Shown: in pieces, positions 15,719 to 24,281 of the stretch
How positions within the stretch are numbered: the first letter of the stretch is position 1
Layout: each line of letters starts with the position of its first letter
DNA from: Hymenobacter lucidus
GTDB lineage: Bacteria; Bacteroidota; Bacteroidia; Cytophagales; Hymenobacteraceae
Direction: 5' to 3'
Length of the DNA: 64,000 nucleotides
NCBI RefSeq assembly: GCF_020447265.1
Contig: NZ_JAJADR010000004.1
Span: 1-64,000 of the forward strand
The notes under the pieces: generated by a model
Told to the model about the DNA's origin: nothing
What the model saw: only the letters and a program-made list of their open reading frames with translations
Databases searched by the model: none
Made by a program: the position numbers and the translations under genes

Positions 15719-18700
15719 ATGAGAATCATTCACCTATCTGACATTCACCTTTCGACTCAAAATATCGATAGTTTTGATCAGTACTACATTAATGCAATTG
15801 TTAAGGATCTGAAAAATTTAAATCAGCAGAAAGAAATCGATGCAATTTGCTTAACTGGTGACCTAATAGATAAAGGAGGCGCTTTTTTCGAACCAAAGCA
15901 AGATAACTATGAATTCTTTATGAAACGCTTTTGGGAGCCAATAGCAACACAAGTGGGGGTCGACACTCATAAACTATTTATAATACCAGGTAATCATGAT
16001 ATTGATGAAAGCAAGATAGAGGCTATTTATGAGAAAGGGTTGTCTGCAAGTTTGAAAACAATAAGTGATATTGATGCCTATGTTATAGAGCATAGTGCTG
16101 ATAGTAGATCTAATATAAATCGCCAGGATGAATTCAAAAAGTTTGAAAATCGTATATATATGCACCGTGCTAATTCATTTATAACAAATTTTGAGTCTTG
16201 CCATGTTTTAGATCTGTCTATTGGAAAGATAGGGTTTGCTTGTTTGAATACAGCATGGAGGTGTTCTAGTAAACTTCCTGTTAGTGATTTGGTTTTTGGT
16301 ACAGTGCAAATAAGAAGAGCTGCCAAAAAATTAAAAGATGCTGGCTGTGAATTTATTATTGGTTTAATGCACCATCCATTAGATTTCGTTAGTGAAATAG
16401 AAAAAGACGAGGCAGAGATATTGTTGAAAAATCTTGGGTATGATACAGTTCTATTTGGACATACTCATCATGGTAAATCAAGCCTCAATACAGGTAATGA
16501 TGGATCTTTATTCATTTCTACATCAAGAACGGGTTTTTCTGATGCATTACAGCCAATTGATACCTTCAGGCCTGGGTACACTGTAATAGACTTTGATTTT
16601 GATGGCTCAAAAATTGAATGCTATTATCGTAAATACATACATTCTCGGAATGAATTCGATAAGGATGTTGATCTTGCAAGAGATGGATACCATGCATTTG
16701 AAATGAAATCGGGCGATTCTATTAAAAAAAAAGAATATAATCTAGTGGTTAATGAAGAGCTATCAACAGTAGATAATCATAAAACATATGCATTGTCCGA
16801 TGGTGATAATGCAGATGCTATATATAAAGCTATAGAGATTTATCGACAGGAGTCATTAAAGTTAAATTATAGCAGTACTGTCGAGGACTTTAAATTCATC
16901 AAAAATATTGAAAAGGAGATTTTCAATAACCTTGCATTTCCACTGAATGAAAAAATAAGAAATATTCCTGCGCTGCAAAATAAGTTTATTGAATCACTTT
17001 TTGAGAGAATATATACTGCTGAGGAGTTCGATAGTAATGTACTTCGAGATATACAGCTAGTAAGGGATGATAAAGAATCTTACAAGTGGTATGAAAGAAA
17101 ATTGATTATAAATTCAATAGCATTATCTCTGATGTCATTTAAAAAGTTTAGTCCGAAGAAGGTTGATTTGTTGATAGATTTTTTGACTGATTTTGAAAAA
17201 AATGTTTGGAAAAATGCATTGACAGGTTTGGTGTTTTCTCTCTTATATAATGTAAATAAATGGGAGAGATTTACCAATCTAAAGGAACGGTTGACTAGTT
17301 TGCAACACTTAGATAAAGTGCAATCAGGCCTATACAATATTGAACAGATCTTGAGAATGGAGTTATATAAAAATAATTTTTCTTATGAAAATGTATACAA
17401 GTTGCCTTTTTTCAATAAGCCTTCGAGCTATTTTCTTCCTTTTTATAGTAAAAATCCGATACTCACTTATGCATTAGATGTCAATGAGGCAAATGTTGAT
17501 ACAGATGCTTTCGAAAAGGATATGGAAAAAACCCCGTTTCTTGATAGCTACAAATATGCATTATGCCTTGCTGTGCAAAACGGATCATTGTCAAAAAGAA
17601 AACTTAAAGGCAAAGCGGTGTATAATTATATTAGCAAGTTGAAAATAGCCACAATATTACATCCCTATCAAAACTTAGTTACTGAATACTATAGCTATTT
17701 TAAATATTATCCCTTGTCTAATATCAGTGAATTATTTACATCTAGTTTGAGTATCAATGAAACAAAACTTAAAAATGTGATACTTGAAAAATCAAATGCG
17801 CTTGAAATAAATGCAGAAGCAAAGATGCATGCAAAAGATTATAAGGGTGCTATAAGTTCTTTATTGGATCTGTTAAAAATAGACGAAAAAAATTATGGAG
17901 GTAATCTTAAAATTGCTACTTGTTATTTGAGTTTGAATAAACCTGATGCTTTTAGCGCTCTGAAATTTCTTAAAACAGTACATGGTGTTAATCCTGATAA
18001 TGTGAGAATTATTTTGAAAATGGCAGAGTGTTATAATGTTGCTAATCGAGAAAATGAAGAGCTAGGAGCGCTTAATGATGTATTGAAAATAGAGCCTAAT
18101 AATAGAACTGCTATTCTTAATATTGGTCATTTTTATGCTAAAAAAGAAGATTGGGATAAAGCTATAACCAACCTTAAGCGAGGTGTAGAGTTTTTTCCTA
18201 AATATTATAATATGGTATACTTATTGGCTATTTCTTATTATAATAATGCGGATTATGCTAATGCAAAAATATATGCTTTCAAGGCACAGCCATTGGCGGA
18301 TGAGAAAGAAACTGTAGAGATAAACTCTTTGCTTAATGGAATATATCTGTATTTTAAAGAATATGAAGAAGCTATCAAATACGCTAGTTTAGCATTTGAG
18401 GCAGATACAGCTAATGCAGAAAACATTATGTCTTTGGGACGAACATTAATGTTTGGGCCTAATGCCGATTTGGACAAAGCAAGGATATATCTTGTTCGTT
18501 CTGCTGCAAAGAGGCAATCCGATATGGATTATGGGAATCTTGGTCATCTTGAGCTTATTGCTGGTAATGTTTCAGTAGCTTTTGAAAATTATAAAAAATC
18601 ACTGAATAAGTTTAATAATGTTCTTGATTTTAAAAATAGTATGAAAAGAGATGAGCATCTTATGATAGACTCTGGCATTAGTGTAGATAGTTACCATAAT

Positions 18701-18742
18701 ATCACAGAGGCAATTACTGCGGATTTTATAGCTGCTAATTGA
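15719..18742 (+). CDS. Calcineurin-like metallophosphoesterase with C-terminal TPR repeats
   Basis: This cytoplasmic protein of 1007 residues has no signal or membrane segment. The N-terminal ~300 residues hold the full metal-site set: D8-x-H10 (LSDIHLS), GD at 47-48, GNHD at 91-94, HH at 218-219 and GHTHH at 247-251. A helical middle region without a known domain follows, then about five to seven TPR-like repeats (about 699-975; e.g. EPNNRTAILNIGHFYAKKED). Base composition and codons are far more AT-rich than all neighbours, which suggests recent transfer. The fusion could be a nuclease or phosphodiesterase with a protein-sensing array; a role in phage defence is inferred, not shown. Confidence 0.85.
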   Translation: MRIIHLSDIHLSTQNIDSFDQYYINAIVKDLKNLNQQKEIDAICLTGDLIDKGGAFFEPKQDNYEFFMKRFWEPIATQVGVDTHKLFIIPGNHDIDESKIEAIYEKGLSASLKTISDIDAYVIEHSADSRSNINRQDEFKKFENRIYMHRANSFITNFESCHVLDLSIGKIGFACLNTAWRCSSKLPVSDLVFGTVQIRRAAKKLKDAGCEFIIGLMHHPLDFVSEIEKDEAEILLKNLGYDTVLFGHTHHGKSSLNTGNDGSLFISTSRTGFSDALQPIDTFRPGYTVIDFDFDGSKIECYYRKYIHSRNEFDKDVDLARDGYHAFEMKSGDSIKKKEYNLVVNEELSTVDNHKTYALSDGDNADAIYKAIEIYRQESLKLNYSSTVEDFKFIKNIEKEIFNNLAFPLNEKIRNIPALQNKFIESLFERIYTAEEFDSNVLRDIQLVRDDKESYKWYERKLIINSIALSLMSFKKFSPKKVDLLIDFLTDFEKNVWKNALTGLVFSLLYNVNKWERFTNLKERLTSLQHLDKVQSGLYNIEQILRMELYKNNFSYENVYKLPFFNKPSSYFLPFYSKNPILTYALDVNEANVDTDAFEKDMEKTPFLDSYKYALCLAVQNGSLSKRKLKGKAVYNYISKLKIATILHPYQNLVTEYYSYFKYYPLSNISELFTSSLSINETKLKNVILEKSNALEINAEAKMHAKDYKGAISSLLDLLKIDEKNYGGNLKIATCYLSLNKPDAFSALKFLKTVHGVNPDNVRIILKMAECYNVANRENEELGALNDVLKIEPNNRTAILNIGHFYAKKEDWDKAITNLKRGVEFFPKYYNMVYLLAISYYNNADYANAKIYAFKAQPLADEKETVEINSLLNGIYLYFKEYEEAIKYASLAFEADTANAENIMSLGRTLMFGPNADLDKARIYLVRSAAKRQSDMDYGNLGHLELIAGNVSVAFENYKKSLNKFNNVLDFKNSMKRDEHLMIDSGISVDSYHNITEAITADFIAAN

Positions 18743-18833
18743 TAGGTGCTTTATTAAAGCATTAATAGTGGGAGTGTCAGTTCTATTGCTGCCACATTTG
18801 TTGCTGAAAGCTGATTTTTCCATCCTTTCAAAT

Positions 18834-18838
18834 GGAGG
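18834..18838 (+). promoter_or_regulatory. Shine-Dalgarno site deciding the XRE/S24 start
   Basis: GGAGG lies 5 bases before the ATG at 18844. The upstream in-frame ATG (18832) overlaps this site, so 18844 is the better start. Strong sites like this are rare in the window. Confidence 0.55.
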
Positions 18839-18843
18839 TTTTT

Positions 18844-19695
18844 ATGAAATGGATTCCTGCCAAGCTGCGCATTATCCGTCAGGAATTCCGAATGACGCAG
18901 CTGGAACTGGCGCAGGCCAGCGGTTTATCCCAGCGCGACATCAGTCAGCTGGAAAACGGCCGGAAGGAAGGCTTGCCCAAAGAGTTTATTCACTTTCTGC
19001 ATACCCGGGGCGTCGATCTTAACTGGCTGTTTGCCGATTCGACTCCGGCCGAGGCTAATGCAGTGGTTTTTTCCGGGTCGGTAAAGAAATATGCCACCGC
19101 CGAAGACCAGCCGCTGACTGCGCTGGCCCAGGAGGAAAAACCCGTGGGCTACCGCCCCGCTAAGCAGCCGGTAGCTTCAGTCCCGGCCACTATCAGTATG
19201 GTCGATGAGGCCGCCCGGCAGCACTACCCAGCCCGGCACGCCGACCTAGCATTTTGCCAAGACCTGCCCGCGCTTACGCTGGCGTTGCCGGAAGTGGCCC
19301 AAGGTCTGTTTCGTGGCTTTCAGGTACCAGACGCGGCTATGGAACCGGCTTTGCTGGCCCACGACTGGGTTATTGCCCACCGCGAGCTGCCCACGGCCCC
19401 ACCCGAGAGTGGCACCGTTTGCGTGGTGGTAACGAAAAGCGCGCTGCACATCCGGCGCGTGTTCGGCTCCGGCACCAACCAACGCGTGCTGCTGCTCAGG
19501 GCCGATGCTGGCAATGAGCCCGAAACCGAGTGCCCGCTCACCGATATCGTGGAGCTGTGGAGCATGCGGGGCCGGCTGAGCTTTCAGCTGACGGCGGCTG
19601 GCCAGGGTTCTGAGCAAAAGACTGCTACACTGGAAGCCAGCCTGCAGGACTTGCTGAGTCGGGTGCAGCGCCTGGAGCAGGGCGGTAAAGCATAG
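18844..19695 (+). CDS. XRE regulator with S24/LexA-like domain lacking catalytic residues
   Basis: This protein of 283 residues has a helix-turn-helix near 10-40 (MTQLELAQASGLSQRDISQLENGR) and a variable linker. The C-terminal S24-like fold contains FQVPDAAMEPALLAHDWVIAHRE. In active LexA/CI-type proteins the matching motif has Ser before MEP; here it is Ala165, and the usual downstream Lys appears as Arg (HIRRVF). Self-cleavage is therefore unlikely, and the domain may serve dimerisation or ligand binding. A coiled-coil tail (LEASLQDLLSRVQRLEQ) ends the protein. Its GC-rich codons set it apart from the AT-rich gene upstream. Confidence 0.82.
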   Translation: MKWIPAKLRIIRQEFRMTQLELAQASGLSQRDISQLENGRKEGLPKEFIHFLHTRGVDLNWLFADSTPAEANAVVFSGSVKKYATAEDQPLTALAQEEKPVGYRPAKQPVASVPATISMVDEAARQHYPARHADLAFCQDLPALTLALPEVAQGLFRGFQVPDAAMEPALLAHDWVIAHRELPTAPPESGTVCVVVTKSALHIRRVFGSGTNQRVLLLRADAGNEPETECPLTDIVELWSMRGRLSFQLTAAGQGSEQKTATLEASLQDLLSRVQRLEQGGKA

Positions 19696-19846
19696 ACAGG
19701 GCCGCCTATTGCTTACCGGGCCGGAGGGCCAGGCCAACGGCACGACTTTTTTAGCTGCTGTTGTAACCTTCGCTATACTCGGGAGTTTCCGCCGCATCAC
19801 CTCCGTTTCTATTGCTATGTGTCCTTATTATTCATTTTGGCAACTA

Positions 19847-21118
19847 ATGAAGCTACTTCTGCTGCTGTGCGGCGTACTGCTACTGGGTAACCTGCACGCC
19901 CAAGGCCTCTGGCCGGCCGCCCACATCCGGCAGATTCAGTCCCGCGTTCTGAAGGAGCAGCGCACCTATACTGTGTATGTGCCCCAGAGCGCCCACGATT
20001 CTCTGGTGGGCCGGCAGCGCTACCCGGTGCTGTACGTGCTCGACGGCGAATCGCAGTTTCAGAACACTGCCACTGTTCTGGAGCAGCTCAGCTGGCAGCG
20101 GGTGTTGCCCGAAGCCATTATCGTGGCCATCCATAATACCGACCGAATCCGGGACCTCACGCCCACCCACATTAAATCGGGATTGTACATGGACCAGCGG
20201 GGCGCGGCCACTTCAGGCGGCGGTGAAGCCTTCACCCGCTTTCTGCAGCAGGAGTTGATGCCGCGTATCGACTCTACCTACGCCACGGCGCCGTACCGTA
20301 TGCTCATCGGCACCTCGCTGGGCGGGCTGTTTGTCGTCAATACCCTGCTGCATCATCCCGACCTGTTTCAGGCTTACGTCGCCATCGACCCCAGCCTCTG
20401 GTGGGACGACGCCAAACTGGTGCGGGAGGCCGGTAACCTGCTAGCCCAGCCCAAGTTTGCCGGCAAAACGCTGTACCTGCCCGTGGCTACGGCCTTCAAG
20501 GAGGCCGGCGATACGGTGGCCGCGGCGGCGCGCAATACCGTGGAGCGCCGCGCCTTTCTGGCCATTCCCGATTTCATCACGGAGCTGCGCAAGCACCCGG
20601 CGAGCGGCTTGCGGTGGGCGGCTAAGTACTACCGCACCGAAGGGCACAACTCCGTGCCGCTGCCCGGCACCTACGACGCGCTGCGCCATGCCTTTAGCAC
20701 ACATCAGCAGCTTTCTATCGACAACGTAGCGCTGCTGGAACCGGCCGTAACTAAGCTGAGGGCACCGGTCCTGCAAGACTCACTGCTGGCGGTGTGCCGA
20801 GCTGTGTCGCGGCAGCTGGGCTACACTGTGCGGCCCCCGGAGGCGCTGGTCAACCGCCTGGGCTACACATATCTGGCGCGGAAAGAGTTTGCGGCGGCCC
20901 GGGCCTTTTTCCAGCTAAACCAGCAGAACTACCCCGACAGCTTCAACGTGTACGATGCTATGGGTGATTATTACAGCGCCGTCGGCGACAAGCAGAATGC
21001 CACCCGAGAATTCAGCAAAGCCCTGACCATCTACCAGTACTCCGAAACCCGGCAGAAGCTCCAGACTCTGCAGGCAAAGGGAGGAGGCAAAAATGTCCGC
21101 AACCCTGATTCTCGCTAA
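19847..21118 (+). CDS. Secreted esterase (enterochelin-esterase type) with TPR tail
   Basis: This protein of 423 residues has a signal peptide (MKLLLLLCGVLLLGNLHAQ). It then has an alpha/beta-hydrolase of the putative-esterase family: YPVLYVLDGESQF, the nucleophile elbow GTSLGG, and a His in EGHNSVPLPG. The last ~90 residues look like two TPR units (RLGYTYLARKEFAAARAFF, DAMGDYYSAVGDKQNATREF). It probably hydrolyses esters in the periplasm or outside the cell; the substrate is unknown, and no siderophore genes are near. The frame is open from 19709, but the ATG at 19847 starts the signal peptide. Confidence 0.85.
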   Translation: MKLLLLLCGVLLLGNLHAQGLWPAAHIRQIQSRVLKEQRTYTVYVPQSAHDSLVGRQRYPVLYVLDGESQFQNTATVLEQLSWQRVLPEAIIVAIHNTDRIRDLTPTHIKSGLYMDQRGAATSGGGEAFTRFLQQELMPRIDSTYATAPYRMLIGTSLGGLFVVNTLLHHPDLFQAYVAIDPSLWWDDAKLVREAGNLLAQPKFAGKTLYLPVATAFKEAGDTVAAAARNTVERRAFLAIPDFITELRKHPASGLRWAAKYYRTEGHNSVPLPGTYDALRHAFSTHQQLSIDNVALLEPAVTKLRAPVLQDSLLAVCRAVSRQLGYTVRPPEALVNRLGYTYLARKEFAAARAFFQLNQQNYPDSFNVYDAMGDYYSAVGDKQNATREFSKALTIYQYSETRQKLQTLQAKGGGKNVRNPDSR

Positions 21119-21154
21119 TACGGTATCAAACCCGTGGCTGCCTGATTTACTTAG

Positions 21155-21775
21155 ATGTCTCATTTGCTCGCCCGTCATCTGTTGGCTGCCGGCTTCTGCC
21201 TACTGCCTTTGCATGTGCTGCACGCTCAGCCGGCAGTGAAACGTACACCCCTGCACACCTTTTTCCAGCAGAACTACGACAGCACCATTATCTACCATAG
21301 TGGCTCTAACTGGAATAATTCGCCCAACTACCTGATTCTGGCCAAGCACCAGGGGCAGCTCTATTTTTTCACGTATACCAGCCCTTACCGTGACGCTACG
21401 GGCAAGTACTACCCGGGCCGGCTTACCGGAAAATTTGCCGCCCAGGATCAGGTCTTCCGCGCTACGGTACCTGATACCAACCGCTACCTGTTGCCCCAAC
21501 CGCTCAGGCCAGTTACGTTGCAGCGCGCGTGGCAACAGCTGCGCCCCGGCCAGTTGTGGCGGGTGCAAGATGACCAACAGACTCCGGCAAACACCGCTAC
21601 CTGCGTAGTAGAGGATGCCGACGACAACATATTTTACCTCATTGACCGGCAGACCATTCGCGCCGCCTCGTTTTATGCCCCGGACTTTTACGAGCAATGC
21701 CTGGGCAAAAACCCCGGCCGGCAGCAGGCCATCAAAGCCCGCACTATCTTACAGGCGCTTACTCGCTCGGAATAA
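21155..21775 (+). CDS. Secreted hypothetical protein
   Basis: This protein of 206 residues has a probable signal peptide (MSHLLARHLLAAGFCLLPLHVLHAQ). The mature part is rich in aromatic residues and Gln, without a recognised domain; motifs include HSGSNWNNSPNYLILAK and LIDRQTIRAASFY. It lies 36 bases after the esterase gene on the same strand and could be co-transcribed. No function is assigned. Confidence 0.65.
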   Translation: MSHLLARHLLAAGFCLLPLHVLHAQPAVKRTPLHTFFQQNYDSTIIYHSGSNWNNSPNYLILAKHQGQLYFFTYTSPYRDATGKYYPGRLTGKFAAQDQVFRATVPDTNRYLLPQPLRPVTLQRAWQQLRPGQLWRVQDDQQTPANTATCVVEDADDNIFYLIDRQTIRAASFYAPDFYEQCLGKNPGRQQAIKARTILQALTRSE

Positions 21776-21824
21776 GGTGGTAAATAGCTGTCCTGTATCT
21801 GTTTCAGCCTTTTAGACTTGTTTC

Positions 21825-22067
21825 ATGCAGTATTTCCACGACACTCTGCTCCGCTACGGCTTTGTGCAGCAGCGGCCGGGCTTTTATACCCGCCCTAACA
21901 CCGCCGCGGCTCAGGGCGGCCCTATGTTCTGCACTACCGGCGAAGATGGCCGCCCCCGCAAGCTGCTGCTCTGGCAGCGGGGCCGCATTCTGGCCCAGGG
22001 CGACGTCGTCACGCTCTCGGCCCTGGAGCAGATTCTGCAACGGGTGCTGGGGGCGGCGGTGGCGTAG
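21825..22067 (+). CDS. Small hypothetical protein
   Basis: This frame of 80 residues has typical GC-rich third positions and no known domain. The product is basic and compact (QYFHDTLLRYGFVQQRPGFYTR, then RKLLLWQRGRILAQGD). It lies 49 bases after the secreted hypothetical gene and before a terminator. It is likely real on codon use, but no homology is known to me. Confidence 0.5.
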   Translation: MQYFHDTLLRYGFVQQRPGFYTRPNTAAAQGGPMFCTTGEDGRPRKLLLWQRGRILAQGDVVTLSALEQILQRVLGAAVA

Positions 22068-22174
22068 CGCGGACGTCAGTTCTGGCAAGTCGCTCACCCC
22101 GGCAACGAGCAGTGTAGTTTACTCAGGGCAGTATAGCACTGAAAAACCCCGGCGCTGGCCTGGCACAGTATGCC

Positions 22175-22209
22175 AAAGCGGCTCCCCATTACTGATGAGG
22201 AGCCGCTTT
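22175..22209. terminator. Bidirectional terminator
   Basis: An 11-bp perfect stem AAAGCGGCTCC/GGAGCCGCTTT (22175-22185 with 22199-22209) lies between convergent genes. Confidence 0.75.
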
Positions 22210-22232
22210 CGGATAGTAGCCGTGTTCTGTCG

Positions 22233-23966
22233 TTATTCGATTAGCAGGCGCCGGGTCTGGCTGCCACAACGAACCAAATACATTCCGGCAGGCAGCTCAG
22301 CGGGTAGCGCAAGCTGAGCCTTTCCCTCCACAGTGGCGGTAGCCGTGAAAACCAGCCGCCCTAGGGCATCGAGTACGCTTAGCGGAGCATAAGGCGCCGC
22401 TCCAGTGAGGGTGGTATGCCGAGAGGCGGGGTTGGGAAACAACGCCAGGCTGCCTCCCGTGTGTCCGTTGCCGGTAGCCAGCACTTGAGGATGGTTTAGG
22501 AGTACGCCGCCCTGACGTTCGTAAACGTAGAGTACATCCAGGTCCTTATCTCCATCCACGTCGCCCAACACCACGCTCTTGGCGCTGGAAGTTTGTGTTG
22601 TATAACTCCGGGTTCTACCCAAGACGCCGTGCCCGTCGTTGATAAAAACAGTGATTGAGCCAGGACTATTCGTACTTATAACCATATCCAGGTCGCCATC
22701 CCTATCTACGTCACCGAGTGCTATACAATCGACCCCGCCTGAAGGTCCATTATCTATATTGACCACGTACCCACTGGTAAATAGCCCGTTGCCATCATTG
22801 AACCGTACGAGTATTAAGTTGCCAGCGCCCATAATTAAATCCAGGTCGCCGTCCCCATCCACGTCGCCGGCTTCTATCATTTTGTAGCCACTGCCTACGC
22901 TTACTTCCTGGTTTCCGCTAAAGATACCGCTACCATTGTTGAGCCGCACACTCATAGTAGCCTGCCAGTCAGGGTGAAATATGTTAGTCACCATCATATC
23001 CAGGTCGCCGTCGCCGTCTATATCGCCCAGTTTGAGGTCTATAGACTCGCTAGCGTAAGGCGTACCAGATATAATGGCTCCTACAGACACGGTTTGATTG
23101 CCTGTGAAGATGCCTGTTCCATCGTTGATGCGCACAGCTACCGTCTTATCAGGGTTAAGCACAAGAAAGTCCAGGTCACCGTCCGCATCCACGTCACCCA
23201 CTTGTAAGTAATAAGGATAAGATCCTGCGGCCACATCCTGACTGTTGCTAAAAGTGGCGTTGCCATTGTTGAGAGATACACGCACAACACGAACATTGCC
23301 ATAGCCATAGGCAACGAGCATGTCCAGGTCGCCGTCGCCATCTACGTCAGCCAGCGCTATATCCATCGGATTCTGATTGGGGGAACTTAATTCCTGGCTG
23401 TTGCTAAACACACCTTGGCCATTGTTAAGCCCTATGTGCATTATGTTGTCGTACCGGCTGGCCGTAACGATATCTAAGTCACCGTCGCCGTCCAAATCAC
23501 CCGTTACCAGGCTGTAGAGCGCGCCTCTAAGAAATACATTGGAGCTAGCTTGGAAGTTGCCGTTGCCAGTACCCCCTACGGCGGTGGTAAACTGCCCTAC
23601 CTGTGGCTTGGCCAGCGGGCCAGTGCTGCTGGCTGCCGTCTGGGTAATGGTATACTGCACGGTTTCACCCGGCATAAAGGGCGAAGTACCAGGTGAGAAT
23701 GTTAGCGTAGAGCCGCTTACGGTAGCGGGTGAAGCTCCGGTGCGCCGCCCGCCCCGCTGGCTGCTGAATACCTGCAGAGCACCGGCGGAGGCCGGCGTGA
23801 GCGGCTGGCTGAAAGTAACCGTGACTGGGCCGGTAGGGGAGACCGTTTGGGCATTGACACTGGGCACAACCGCCGTAATGGTGGGTCCCTGGGCTCGTCC
23901 GAACAACGGTGGGACCAGTAATAAGCAACTGACTACTAACCGGCTTAGGGTAAAGCGGTGGTTCAT
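22233..23966 (-). CDS. FG-GAP/VCBS repeat protein with T9SS sorting domain
   Basis: This secreted protein of 577 residues starts with a signal peptide (VSCLLLVPPLFGRAQ). An Ig-like Big_5-type module follows (PTITAVVPSVNAQTVSPTGP). Seven acidic calcium-loop repeats of the DVDGDGDLD type come next, about 45-60 residues apart, as in beta-propeller FG-GAP proteins. The C-terminus is a type A T9SS tail (LFPNPASRHTTLTGA, LPAGMYLVRCGSQTRRLLIE). It should be surface-displayed or released, and to bind calcium. The ligand is unknown. Confidence 0.88.
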   Translation of the reverse strand: MNHRFTLSRLVVSCLLLVPPLFGRAQGPTITAVVPSVNAQTVSPTGPVTVTFSQPLTPASAGALQVFSSQRGGRRTGASPATVSGSTLTFSPGTSPFMPGETVQYTITQTAASSTGPLAKPQVGQFTTAVGGTGNGNFQASSNVFLRGALYSLVTGDLDGDGDLDIVTASRYDNIMHIGLNNGQGVFSNSQELSSPNQNPMDIALADVDGDGDLDMLVAYGYGNVRVVRVSLNNGNATFSNSQDVAAGSYPYYLQVGDVDADGDLDFLVLNPDKTVAVRINDGTGIFTGNQTVSVGAIISGTPYASESIDLKLGDIDGDGDLDMMVTNIFHPDWQATMSVRLNNGSGIFSGNQEVSVGSGYKMIEAGDVDGDGDLDLIMGAGNLILVRFNDGNGLFTSGYVVNIDNGPSGGVDCIALGDVDRDGDLDMVISTNSPGSITVFINDGHGVLGRTRSYTTQTSSAKSVVLGDVDGDKDLDVLYVYERQGGVLLNHPQVLATGNGHTGGSLALFPNPASRHTTLTGAAPYAPLSVLDALGRLVFTATATVEGKAQLALPAELPAGMYLVRCGSQTRRLLIE

Positions 23967-24281
23967 TGGAGTATAATAAAAGTGGACCGCCGCAAAAAGA
24001 TAGTCAGGAGGCTAGGGCAACAGAAACCCTGCCGGAATGGAATATACAGCGACTAGCCTCCTGCCACAATAAGGTCTTTACTAATTAGAACACCAAGGCT
24101 AATGACAGTACTCGGCAGGTTGCGTGCCAGAGGGCCGGAGCAGATTTGCGAACCACTGAAAAAGGCCGGAATGGAGCCGTAATAACTTTAGAGTAGAAGC
24201 TAGGCCCGCCATTATACAAGCCCTGCCGCATTATTCTTTATCTTTTGGGCCTCAAATCCCCTGCTCTCTCACAACCCATAA
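23967..24281. other. Intergenic region with an 11-bp inverted repeat
   Basis: This 315-base divergent spacer contains a perfect inverted repeat CAGGAGGCTAG (24005-24015) with its reverse complement at 24053-24063, spaced 37 bases. A weak -7-like TATCTTTT is at 24239-24246 before the permease. No coding frame is seen. Confidence 0.5.

Noticed and set aside
22233..23966. Repeated acidic coding segments as a DNA repeat array
   Set aside because: The repetition is explained by seven calcium-loop motifs in an FG-GAP protein; the DNA repeats are diverged and in frame.
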